From Saururus chinensis (lineage: Eukaryota > Streptophyta > Magnoliopsida > Piperales > Saururaceae): 64,000 bases of DNA. Under the pieces are notes generated by a model. The model worked only from the letters and a program-made list of their open reading frames with translations. It had not been told where the DNA came from and searched no databases. Shown piece by piece: positions 34,501 through 45,114 of this stretch. A program made the position numbers and the translations under genes. How positions within the stretch are numbered: the stretch's first letter is position 1; each line of letters opens with the position of its first letter. The DNA is taken from assembly GCA_035235625.1 (NCBI GenBank), contig CP141140.1:66418782-66482781 (forward strand), given 5' to 3'.

Positions 34501-34875
34501 TTGGCCCGATCCGAATAATATTAATAAAATCTTTTGTCCATTGGAAGCTCTTCTCCTAAAGGCGGAGATGCTCCATTGTGGTTGTGGTTGTGGTTGTTGT
34601 TTGGTTTGCTCGATACGTAAGTGTACCTTAAGCGTGAGAGTCAACTTGTTATTTATTTTCAAACGGGTGACAGACTTGTACTTAGATGGATGAGCTGGTC
34701 TTTATGAATTTTCGGATGTTAAATAATATCATATGATTTGATATTCGTATTTGTGAACCCCAGTTATCATGACCTGGATATTTAATCGAAGGGTTTGTTT
34801 TGTATTTAAAGAAAAAAAAATTTTACCCACCGTTCGAGCTTTTTAAAAATGCTTTTAAAAATCTGGGTCGTGACA
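31578..34875. mobile_element. Inner solo LTR of a Gypsy-type element (about 3.3 kb)
   Basis: It starts TGTAACGTC and ends GTCGTGACA, and is flanked by a perfect 5-bp duplication GTGTT (31573-31577 and 34876-34880). A TATA-like cctataaaaaa lies near 31932-31942. The block with ggatccgatcttgttgg, agtacgtaggcaac and ggcccgatccg (about 34431-34516) resembles the LTR at 10320-12306. No gag, pol or internal direct repeat was found, so I read it as one very long LTR rather than a complete element. It carries a GC-rich island at 32225-32760. Confidence 0.8.
32225..32760. other. GC-rich island within the inner solo LTR
   Basis: A stretch dense in CCGGCC, GGCCGCG and GCCGGCC words in otherwise AT-rich DNA. 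It is open in several frames on both strands (up to 192 codons), but all translations are low-complexity Pro, Arg or Ala-rich and show no domain, so I do not call a gene. It is rich in CG and CNG sites, as expected for a methylation-prone LTR region. Confidence 0.6.
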
Positions 34876-35014
34876 GTGTTCTACCCAAGGATGAGTTAAG
34901 TTTTTAATAGTTTAACTCCACCTTATCATGTCATGTAACTGCTTACTCCTTGGACTGGGTCTGGCTCAAGGTAGCGTGCGCTGGGGCATGACAGATCCAC
35001 CAATATTATCCTAT

Positions 35015-37736
35015 CACTGCAAGAAAAAAGGCCATTGGTGACGCTTTTAAGAATAGTTACGAAAGTGTCATTAGCGACTATTAGCAATGCATAAAAAAAG
35101 TACAGTCGGTACTGCTTATAAGTGATCCATATGAAAAAACATTGCTAATAATACTTCTAAAGTGTAGCTAATAGTACTTCTATTAGTGACATTTTTTTTT
35201 GTGTCGCTAATAGTAAATTATTAGCGATGCTTTATAAAGAATCACTAAACTTAAAAAATAAAAAAACCTTATTAGTGACGCTTTTAGAAGTGTCACTAAT
35301 AACAAAATAATAATTTTTTTTATTAGTGACGCTTTTAAAAGCGTCGCTAATAAAGAAAAAAAACTTTATTAGTGATGCTTTTTAAAGCCTTGCTAATAAG
35401 GAAAACAAATAATCACCCTTATTAGCAATGCTTTCAAAAGCGTCACTCATTAAACAAAAAAAAAACCGAGGAGAGGGGGGAAGGGGCTCCGGTTGGAGGA
35501 CCCGGAGCCAAAGGAAGCAGAGAGGGATGGGGGGATGCAGAGGGGGCAACACCAGATCTAGCACCGGGGAGGGGAGCAGGTGGGGACAAAGGAAAGGAGG
35601 AGGGGAGCGGCGGGGAAAGGGCGAGCTGGAAAGGAGAGAGGGGTCGCGCGTAGTGCAATCACTGGCAAGGAGTTGGCCACCGGAGGTTCTGTCGCACCTT
35701 GCCGTCACCGTCTCTGTTTCGTTGTACTGGAGGGTGGTCAAATGAGGGCTGGACAGGGGTAGGGAGCCCGTCGACAGCATCGGAGTGACCCTCCTCCTCT
35801 AGCACCAAATTTTGAAGGGGAGGAGAGGGGGAAGGAAGGGAGCCAAAAGGGGGGGGGGGTCAATAATTTTGCTTGCGAGCAAAATTTTGTGCAGTGGTGA
35901 AATTTCTCCTTTTTGCGATGCTTCATTAGAATGTCACAAAAAGTTGATTATTTGTGATGCTTCTGATGAAGTGTTATGTAACACGGGCGAGCCACAATTT
36001 ATATTTGTGATGCTTCTACAAAAGTGTCGCAAATTGTACATATTAATTACTTTTTAAAATCCCCCATCTCTCTCTCCATCTCTCTTCACTCTCTATCTCT
36101 CTTCTCTCTCCCTCCCTTTGTCTATCTTCTCTCTAGTTTCTTCTCTATGTCTATCTTCTCTCTTCCTTCTCTCTCCTCCCCCTCTCTCCTCTTTCTCTAT
36201 GCTCTCTTCTCTCTCTCTCCCCTCTCTCTCTGTCTCACATAGAGTCTCTTTCCCCTCTCTCTCTTCTATTTTCTCTCTCTCACACGAGTCAGTGTGAGCC
36301 CTGGCTATGAGGACGAGAGGGGAGAAAGCCTGAGAATTTAATTTGAGTTTTTTTAGGATTATTTATTATATATTAAATAATAAATATTAATTGCATTTAA
36401 AGGAATTTGAGATGCATTGCTCTATGCGTTGCAAATAGCATGGGTAGTTGATGCATAAAATAATGCGTCACAAATACACAAAAGTATTTGCAACACACAC
36501 TTCGCAAACACTTTATATATTTTTAAAAAACTTTATTTTATTTCTTCTCTTTCTCTTTCTCTCCCTCTATTTCTCTTCTCTTCTCTCTCCTATTTGATCT
36601 CTCTCCTCTCTCTCACGCAAGTTAGCGTGAGCCCTACTTTGAGGAGGAGAGGGGAGATATCAAGGGAATTTAATTTATGTTTTTTAGCATTTTTATTATA
36701 TATTATATATTAAATAATAAACATTAATTAAATTTAAAGACATTTGCAACACATTTCTCTATGCGTCATAAATATCTATGCATCGCAAATAGCATGGGTA
36801 TTTGCAACACATAAAATAATGCGTTGCAAATACCTTATATATTTTTTAAAAAATTATTTTATTTCTTCTCTCTTCTCACTCTTTCTCTATTTTGTCTCCC
36901 TCTCTCTCTTCTCTTCTCTTCTCTCTTTTCTCTTTTTTTCCCTCTCTCATCTCACTGTCTCTCTCCCTCTCTCTCTTTCTCTCTACTTGTATCTCCCTCC
37001 CTCTCTCTTTCTCTACCTATCTCTCTCTCTCTCATGCGCGTCAGCTTGAGCCCAGATTCTGAAGAGAGGAGAAAGTAGGAGAATTTGATTTAAATTTTGT
37101 CTTATTTATTATATATTAAATAAAAAATAATGTGTTTGCGATGCTTTTTAATTTAATTTTTTTGTATTTATTATATATTTAAATAATAAATATTAAATAA
37201 AATAAAAATATTATAATTTTTTTAAATTTTTAGTATTATTTGATGTTTACAAAAAAGTGCCGCAAATAAAATAATTTTTTAAGACTATTTGCAACATTTT
37301 TTTTTGAAAGCATAATAAATAGTATACAACTATTAGCAACACTTTTAAAAAAAATGTCGCAAATAAAATAAGTTTTTAAAAAATTTTCATTACTATTGGC
37401 AACGTTTTTTTAGAAGCATTGCAAATAATCTTAATTTTTTTAAAAAAACTTATTTTATTTGCGACTCTTTTTTAAAAGTGTCGCAAAATAGTAGTACTAT
37501 TTGTAACATTTTCAAAGAATTGTAGCAAATAGTACTAATTTTTTTTAAAAAATATTTCATTTGCCACATTTTTTATAAAGTATTGCAAATTATGGTACTA
37601 TTTACGACGTTTTTTTAAAAGCATTGCAAATAGTTATTTTTTTGCGACGCTTTATTAAGCACCACAAAAATATTTTTAGCAACACTTTATTGCATCGCTA
37701 ATAAAAGCTATGTTAATAGTCATTTTTGTTATAGTG
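35015..37736. mobile_element. Non-autonomous CACTA element
   Basis: The left end CACTGCAAGAAAAAAGGCCA and the inverse of the right end, CACTATAACAAAAATGACTA, are the CACTA-type terminal repeats with the diagnostic CACT(A/G) start. Both subterminal regions (about 35030-35460 and 37240-37720) hold many copies of tagTGACGCTTTTA-like and AAAAGCGTCGCTAA-like words, often as short inverted pairs. These are typical binding repeats for CACTA transposition proteins. The flanking 3-mers are tat and cat, matching at two of three bases. No transposase is encoded. The middle has a GC-rich purine tract (35460-35870, with a run of about ten G near 35850) and three (TC)n-containing tandem blocks. Confidence 0.85.
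36060..37090. repeat. Three large tandem units with (TC)n tracts inside the CACTA element
   Basis: The marker gt(c/t)agcgtgag-like words sit at 36289, 36621 and 37040, so the spacing is 332 and 419 bp. Each is followed by a GAGGAGAGGGGAGA-like purine block, then aatttaattt and ttattatatattaaataata, and preceded by a long CTCTCT tract (36060-36290, 36541-36615, 36863-37035). Differences in unit length come mainly from the TC tracts. Confidence 0.75.
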
Positions 37737-37910
37737 CATATTAGATGCACACAACTACTTAGTTAAATAAATTCATTCTACCAAAGGATAGAAGCTTTTG
37801 CAGCATATTCTTATGTCGGCTTGTAATAATTTCATGTGATTCAAACCTAACAAATCTGGCTTGAAAAATTTTCCACAAATAAATCTTTTATCAGAAATAC
37901 TTTGGGTGTG
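37737..37910. other. Short spacer after the CACTA element
   Basis: AT-rich sequence with no gene or defined repeat. Confidence 0.4.
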
Positions 37911-38126
37911 TTTGGAGATTGTTGGCAAACCCAATTTGTTGACAATCCAAGCCCTTCATTAATGGTGCCTCAAAATATGAAGTAACGTGTCAAAATTGAA
38001 GCCCAATTTGTAGATTTTTGTGAAATTTTTTGGCTTTGTAGGGAAGACTTTTACTTTGGAATACGAAACGTGTTTTAGATTTTTAGCTTCTTGAAAAATC
38101 AAATAGAAGTGTTGCTAAACACACTT
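37911..38126. mobile_element. Possible MITE with short inverted ends
   Basis: The left part tgggtgtgtttggaga and the inverse of the right part (from gctaaacacactttt) share GTGTGTTT(G/A)G. The pattern resembles small Tourist or hAT MITEs, but the target duplication is not clear. Confidence 0.35.
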
Positions 38127-38258
38127 TTGCACAAATCCTATTAAATGTTATGAGCAATCTGTAGCCAAAGGGATCCTTGATATCAATTTTTTAGATATGT
38201 ATTACGGGGAGTTAAAATGTTACATTTATTCACCTAACCCAAGCTATTAAAGAATATA

Positions 38259-38336
38259 CTCCCTCCATCCTACATTAAAGTTCCATTGGGTCATTTTAAA
38301 AAACCAAATGGAGCTATTGATATGGGATAAATGGAG
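38259..38336. mobile_element. Stowaway-like MITE (short, well preserved)
   Basis: A 78-bp element starting ctccctccatcctacattaa and ending gggataaatggag, with inverted inner words tccattgggtcatttt and aaaaccaaatgga. TA flanks it at 38257-38258 and 38337-38338. Confidence 0.8.
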
Positions 38337-38339
38337 TAT

Positions 38340-39624
38340 CTCCACAAGAGACATGCAACACAAAAGAAAGGAAACTTTATAAGATGTCTTTTTAGTAAGT
38401 TTTTTCCTTTGAGCTAGTGTTAACTTATTATATTACTGTGTAAAGCAAGTTAAGGGACGATAGAATTATCAATTTCCACCAATTTCATCCATGTTTTCAC
38501 CTTTAATTCTTATTTTACCCATTTTTTATCCATGCATTTCCTTTGATGTCCTTCAATACAAGTTTAAATTGGTACATAGTTTTAGTGTATTTTATTAAAA
38601 TTTTCTACTTAAATTCTTTTAGCTGGCTACTATATGTGAGCCTAATATTGGTTGTTAACACAACATAGGCCTTACTTTTATGTAAAGTTAATTCTAATTT
38701 TACAAGGTTATTATTGTACTCCCAAACTCAGATTTGTGCTAATATATTTATTAAAAAAATACTCGACAAACTTTATTAAATAAGATCCCACAAGAATATG
38801 TTTTATTAATTTTTTTTGTAAATCTGACATACAACACATGCTTCTTGAGACAAAACTTTTACATTTTTGCCTACATCACACATCTTCGTATTCGTGCACT
38901 CTGGACAACATAAAAAAACTCCCGACAAACTCTAACAAATGAGACTCACCACCAAATTGGTCTTAAAATACAAAGGGTACACTCCACGACAGAAAGTCCT
39001 TCAATATTATTATCCTTGCTAGCGTATGACCTAATATTAAGCCTCTAAAATTTAAACTCATAATTACCTACTAAAAGCGCATTTGGGCTAGTATAATGTT
39101 TATTATTATGCGCATATAATTTATGATCATTATGTTCCAGAAACATATATTGTCACTATATCATGCAAAAAAGGTTTTTATTTGATATATATACTTTATC
39201 TCTAATTTATAAAAATTGTAATTTAACTTATACTAGCAAAAATGCACATACATTATGCTTGTAAATACATATTAAATAAGATATTATAAAATAAATTAAA
39301 AATAAAATATATATTGAACAAAGGCATCCCTTGCATGCTATAGTTATAATATTAATTTGAGAATCTTAATGATCACTAATTATACACACAAATTCTATAT
39401 TAACCCATATACACCCACAATAGACAATTGCAAATCCAAATCTTATAGGTTAAATATTATATCATAAGTCGGCAAAGACAACGGCGTCCAAGAACTTTAT
39501 ATTGTGGAGCATGTTATTTATATTTAGGACTAATTTGACATCATACCTCATTTGATAGAGCTTTGCTGGGGTTTCTAAGGGTGTTATATATATGTGTGTG
39601 TGTGTGTGTTAGAGAGAGAGAGAT

Positions 39625-39678
<54 letters not shown>

Positions 39679-40270
39679 GTATTAGTGAAAAATGTATTAT
39701 ATACGTGGGATCTAAAAAAAATTCGTGAAAGCACAATCATGTAAGATCTCATTTCATAGAGCTCGTCGAGAGCTTTATAACAATACCAAAAACGCGAGAA
39801 TTTGAATTCGGGAGTGTAAGATATAATATTATAAATTTAAAATTAACATAACATAAAAAATAAATCTTATGATTTTAATATCTTTAACTTTTTGGGGATT
39901 AGAATGAGTCAAATAAGGGTAAAATAGGGATTATTATAATAAAATATGGGTCAAACAGTCCAATTTTAAAAGTTCTATAGTACACCAATTTGCTTTATAT
40001 ATAATTTGATTCATATATATACACATATTGCTAGTTTTTTTAAAGCAAAATAAAGCCCTCCAATTCACGATGCCTACCAATCTAGTCATGACAGCACTTG
40101 TAAATAAGAGCAAAAAAAGATTTGTTTCAGGATCAAGGACTGAAATGTATTTGCACTCATTCATTGAATGCTACTGTTATTCGAACAGGTGTTTTTTTGA
40201 AGTACACTCCTTGATAACTTTGGGGGATCAAGAGGGGCAAAAATAAGGCAACAAGAGATGGGGCAGGCCA
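38340..40270. other. Spacer between the MITE and the L2HGDH 3' end
   Basis: AT-rich intergenic DNA including the 3' untranslated region of L2HGDH near 40000-40270. No gene was recognised. The open frames at 39934-40164 (minus) and 40028-40246 (plus) have no domains. A compound microsatellite lies at 39585-39679. Confidence 0.4.
39585..39679. repeat. Compound microsatellite (GT)n(AG)n(AT)n(GT)n(AG)n
   Basis: Two successive GT-then-AG blocks separated by an AT run over about 95 bp. The repeated order suggests duplication of a GT-AG unit. Confidence 0.9.
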
Positions 40271-43200
40271 TCATCTCAAATATTTTGCTGCAATGTATTC
40301 TGCAATGGCCATGCTGGAAGTCAAACCCGGCGATTCTATACCAAATAAGTTTACTAACCCTTGCACACCATGAACATCCTCCCCCTGCATAAGCATGACA
40401 ATAGACAATAATAAAAATAATACTGGCTTGCATTATGCAGTACTGTCGAGACAGAATCTCAAATTTTAAGCATCAGATATTCGAAATTAGATAGCTGGGA
40501 CTAGAATGAGAAGTGGGGCATCATGATTCTCACCAAAATACATGATTTAGAAGGCCAGTAAAGAAGAGTATGTTCAGCCATTCCAACATGTTATAGAGTA
40601 TTTCCAACTTGTTAAAGTAAGTTCTCTTCCAAATCTGTTCTCGTTTATTAAGATTCAAAGAATAATATTAATAAAATTCTCAGTAGAGACTTGATTGAAC
40701 TTAGTGGGGCATCATAATCATGACACTACCGAATTAATGCGGCCAGCACATGAAGTATGCTCACATTTCCAGTTTGTTATAGGATGTTTCTAAACTTGGT
40801 AAAATAAGAGCCCCTCCATGCCTCTTTTCACCAATTCAGAATTCAGAACATATTCTCAAATTTCTCGACAGTATGCAACAAACCGCTATAAAATAGATCT
40901 TCAACTGCAAGAAACATTATACATTTTTTTATTCATAAGACATATATGGAAAGATGTGTGACGCGAGACAGATGGAATTGCTTCAATTTTTTTTTAATTT
41001 AATATTAGCTAGGAGATTCAGAAATACAACATATATTTTCCTTTTCTTCCTTTTCCTGAAAGATGCAATAACTTTTTGAAAATGAAAAATCTAGCCAGCA
41101 CTGCAGCTTTCAGTGCTGGCTAGACATCCTCTTTTGAAATATACTCTCCTTATTAAACTACATAAAAAGCAGATTGCACATTTCACAAAAACTACCTTAT
41201 GACAATTAGACCCCTACAATTGATCTGGTTAGAAGTTAACTCAGCAAATATGCAAAGCACACTTATTCTACAATGAAAAATTCATGAAACGATCCTACCT
41301 GTATGATAAAATCCATAGGAGGCTGCCCAGGACCTGAAAGCTTTGTCCTAATCCCAGCATATCCTGGTACCAGAGATTCATCTTTCAGATTAGGATAATA
41401 CCTTCGTATTTCTGGATAAAATTTTTCTGCACGACTCCCTTGAACAGTATAATCAAACCTTATAACAAAGACAAACGTTAACTTTAGTTAAAAATAAGCT
41501 ACACTCTTTGAACTGATTGACAAAGTACAGAAGCTTCCCACTACATCTAAGTTGCACTTTCCATGGCTTCAATAAATTGCAGCTAAACTAGTATAGGAAA
41601 AATATTCAAATGTTTTATTCTGATATTTATGATGAAGGGTTACCGATTCTGCTGTTCTAACAGATTGCCCTTGCATCAATCATCTTTCATTTAATGAGGT
41701 TCTTATCAATTTGTTTGAAACACAATTTTCAGCTCAGAAAACTACTGTTGACAAAATCCTAATACGTGCCAAAAGACAAAAGTCAAAACAATATGCTTGA
41801 AGAAATATTTTTCTGATAGTAAAAGCTCTAATAGATTAGGTTCACGCTCATGGAAGTTAGAAATACCATAAAGAGATGCCAGATTGTTGATACACAACAG
41901 TCTGTTTTTACACAATAGTAAATCACAAGAACTGTAGCTTTTATGGGCACAAAATAAGCTGGTTATTTAATGACAGGTTTGTGTTGGAAGATGATCACAT
42001 CAATATCTTTTTGTGCAACAACTATCTCATGAAACGAACATGATTGCAATGATGATGCCATGGCACATAAGTAGATGTAAGGAAACAAAGATTAAAAGCA
42101 GTACCTGTTCAAGAAGTTTGATAAATCATCCGACGCAGCAAGCCATTCAATGTCGGGACCAAACCTGACATTGCCATCCATGTCCACTGTCACATGAACC
42201 CCAAGGCCACCATCCTCTGGTATTGGGTATACTAAATGCTTGAATGCAGGGTTCCCAGTTTTAGACAAAATGAAGTAGCAGCCTCGGGCAAAATATGAAG
42301 GTGGAATGTTTCTATTGTCTAGGCCAGATAATCTTCTTGCAACAGAAAGAGCACTCAAGCCCCCGGAGTTTATTACAAGCTTGGGAATCAGTATAAACTG
42401 TGGCAGCAAAGTTGAGCATCCCATGCAATTTTTAAGTTGTGAACTTTCACACATATGCAGGTAGATAACATTTTCTGCAATATGGCCACCCGTAACAGTG
42501 GTGTTATAAGAAATGGTTGTGCAGTAGCTTTCTGCTTCCCCCTGGTTTGACATTGATGTTATCAGTAAGGGACCTGTTGCATGAGATACAAGCTTATCTT
42601 CTGATTAGGAGTAAAGGAAACTGTCACAAAAGATCGGAAATATGCTTCTTAGCAATTATTTCGTGTAACTAAACTTTATCCAGATTCCAATATACTGACT
42701 TCTGCTGCAAGAATGTCTTTGACCAGTAGTCTCGTAAAAACAGTAAAGACAGAAATCCATTTCAACTTACTGCATACATGAGAAGCCAGGCTATGTTCTA
42801 GTATGATACTATCAAGAGAACATGATATAACCAATGAGATTTTATCAACTACTCCATACTGCAAGTTCTGCTTTGATATTCATCTACAGAAAAAAGCTGT
42901 TAAATAAAAAATTGGTTTTAGCTTATATAGAATGGCATACCAGTAACGACAGCATGAAGGAATGGCTATCGACTATTCCTGAATGAGGAGAAAACAAGGC
43001 TTTGACACACTGTAGTTCCGGTTCCATCTGCATGGCTTCAAAACCCTCCAACATTCTTAGATTCTCCACCCTGTTATCAGTCCCGCGTTTCATCAATTCT
43101 CTCAATTTTGATATTTCTGAATTTCTGGTGGCAACAATGAGCTTTCCAACCTGCTTGTGTGGAACTCCATGATCTAGACAATACTTGTACAGCAGTTTTC

Positions 43201-44718
43201 TTCCCCGCACGCAAAGAGTTGTCTAGAAAAGTTTGTAAACCAGATTTAATAGCAATATAGACCTTCATTAGAGGTCCTCCAAAGTAACAGCTAGTGGACA
43301 TGGCTAGATCGCAAGGTTATTTTTCTCTTTGGAATTTAAGTCTAAACAAGTTCAAAGTTCTTTCTCTTGGATAACTTGAAAGAGTGATTGTAATATGCAA
43401 CAAGAGATATGTCCCACAATATATTCGTGACTTTTTAACTCCCCACAATAATGAGGTATATATCACGTAAAAGCTTGAATATTATACTCTTATCCAATCA
43501 GAAATCAAGTCACAGATGAATTGGAGTATTTCATATCCAATTCTACACAATTGGCCAATATCAAATGCCGTTAACACAACGGTTTCCTGAGCTCATATGA
43601 ACATTCAAACCATCATACTAAGAAATTAGAAAGCTGATGATTGCTCTTAGATAAAAAAACTGAACTACGTGCAAAGTGTTGGATTTTGTGGGGTCTAGTG
43701 GATCCCACATCTGTGTAAGTGATTTAGAATTTTCAAATTTGGTTCGGGTCGGTTGGTGTGGTTCAAGTTGATTCAAATGGGTCGAGTCGGGTTAATGTTT
43801 TCTTGTGTTTCATTCATGACACTTCTACAGGGTGTGAATGGTTTTATCATCTAAGGGGTATGATGACCCTCCTACAGGGAATGATTGGCTTAACAGGTTT
43901 CTAGACAAATCTATAAACACCAATGATCTAGAGCCCCTTAGAAGAAGAGATTATGATTCTTCTCCCATAGTTTGTCTTCCTCACTCCACTAACTAGCAAA
44001 CTAAGAGCAGCAGAAAAAACTCTTGCTAGTGAGTTCAGGACTGACTTGTTGGACTGCACACTCAAGCCAATCGCAGAGGTCCCTTATATATTGGGAACGG
44101 ATTGCCAGAGAAGTCAAGTCCATTAATATCTGTTCCAAAATAAGCATTAAAATTGGGCCTCGGACTACAACAACTTTATGGTTTTTCTCTAATTATCCTA
44201 GTAGGTTCTTGCTCTGATTTCAATTTCTTCGGTGAAGGGTTCAATACTAACAATCAGCTCTTAGATATATCTACAATAGAGATTCCAACACAAAGATGGC
44301 GGCCATATTTCTACCAAACATAAGCAGGAAAATCGCCAAATGGGTTTTCTCAGTAGCCGAGAATCAAACGCCCGAAGCCAACTAGTTTGGCGAACAATTG
44401 CCTCACCTTGAGAGACTTCGGAGGATAATAAATCCCGGCATGGACGACTTCGCTGTTGCGAGAACTGGTGCCAGTCCCGAAAGTGGGTCCGGCCTCGACC
44501 ACCAGCACATCCCTCCCCCTCACCGCCAGCTCCCTCGCTACCGCCAGCCCCACCACCCCGGCCCCGATGACCACGCAGTCCGCCTTCTCCCTTGGAACTC
44601 CTTCAAACCCACTGCTGGACCGAAGCTCCGACCTTTTCGGCCACAGCTGCATCATCCTTCTCCGCCGGCCATTCCTCAGACAATCAAAGGCGAACCTAAG
44701 CATGTTTCCGGTCAACAA
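40271..44718 (-). CDS. L2HGDH: L-2-hydroxyglutarate dehydrogenase, mitochondrial
   Basis: Five exons, in transcript order 44718-44407, 43222-42941, 42541-42105, 41458-41299 and 40384-40271. They total 1305 nt and 434 aa with GT-AG borders and an intact frame. The N-terminal 40-45 residues are Arg-rich with few acidic residues ([20 protein letters not shown]), a likely mitochondrial presequence. Then [19 protein letters not shown] is the GxGxxG FAD-binding fold, followed by EAG and [15 protein letters not shown], typical of the DAO-type L-2HGDH family. The end [20 protein letters not shown] is highly conserved. The enzyme oxidises L-2-hydroxyglutarate to 2-oxoglutarate, passing electrons to FAD and then a membrane acceptor, and so removes a side product of malate and lactate dehydrogenases. 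Exon 3 is less conserved in its first third. An alternative start is Met6. Intron 1 contains a solo LTR. The gene shares its upstream region with RFT1. Confidence 0.95.
43677..44290. mobile_element. Solo LTR in L2HGDH intron 1
   Basis: The 614-bp element begins TGTTGGA and ends TCCAACA, a perfect 7-bp inverted repeat with TG...CA ends. It is flanked by a perfect 5-bp duplication CAAAG (43672-43676 and 44291-44295). A TATA-like aatctataaacacc is near 43909-43922. The size and TGTTGGA start would suit a Copia-type LTR, but I cannot assign the family. It starts 455 bp from the intron acceptor and ends 116 bp from the exon 1 donor, leaving both intact. Confidence 0.9.
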
Positions 44719-44980
44719 GGCTCCCGCCGGTTCGGCGGCTCTGTTCTCGCGTTGAGGGGAAGACGGCGGTTCCTCTATTTTTACCAGGCTATTTTATTGT
44801 TCGACAGGAACAGCATGAAACTTTCTCCCGTCAGAGATACTGAAGACTTGCGGATAACATAAAATAATCCTGAATTTATCTGAAAGGCCGTTCCGCTCAG
44901 GTGATCAAATGCAAGAGAACGAAAAAACATGGTGCAAACGGACGCTGCTGGTGCCGTCTGGAACAAAAGGGCGTGAGAAT

Positions 44981-44986
44981 CACGTG
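44981..44986. promoter_or_regulatory. G-box 1, centre of a 14-bp palindrome
   Basis: CACGTG within the perfect palindrome GAATCACGTGATTC. Being symmetric it could serve either gene. Confidence 0.55.
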
Positions 44987-45002
44987 ATTCGTATGTGTCG
45001 TC

Positions 45003-45008
45003 CACGTG
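45003..45008. promoter_or_regulatory. G-box 2
   Basis: CACGTG in the context tccacgtgtgac, 22 bp from G-box 1, roughly two helical turns, so both could lie on the same DNA face. Confidence 0.5.
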
Positions 45009-45114
45009 TGACTTCCCCAGCAACTGCGCTGGTGAAGTTCTCCCCAGCGTATCACGACTCCGTCTTCTCAGTCTTCTTGAGCCCGGCACATGGGACCAGA
45101 AAGGCGATCGGAGA

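Larger units (their letters stand above)
30129..34993. mobile_element. Outer Gypsy-type solo LTR, interrupted by a second LTR
   Basis: The left terminus TGTCGTGGCCCCA and the right terminus TGGGGCATGACA are inverted complements with small differences. Flanking 5-mers are gaccc (30124-30128) and gatcc (34994-34998), one base different. A TATA-like tactatttaaag lies near 30325. The insert at 31578-34875 plus its duplicated 5-mer accounts for the middle, leaving an LTR of about 1.56 kb. No gag or pol remains, so it looks like the product of LTR-LTR recombination. Confidence 0.65.
44719..45114. promoter_or_regulatory. Shared bidirectional promoter of L2HGDH and RFT1
   Basis: Only 396 bp separate the divergent start codons. 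The segment has a palindrome GAATCACGTGATTC (44977-44990) and a second CACGTG 22 bp further on (45003-45008). Both are G-boxes recognised by plant bZIP and bHLH factors. No TATA box is obvious near either start. Co-regulation of the two genes is inference from layout and motifs. Confidence 0.6.

Noticed and set aside
35382-35780. Open frames on both strands in the purine-rich part of the CACTA element
   Set aside because: Low-complexity Gly/Arg or Pro/Leu/Ser translations with no domain, produced by GGGAGG-type sequence.
36024-37078. Leu/Ser/Phe-rich frames that look like membrane proteins
   Set aside because: They are translations of (TC)n microsatellites.
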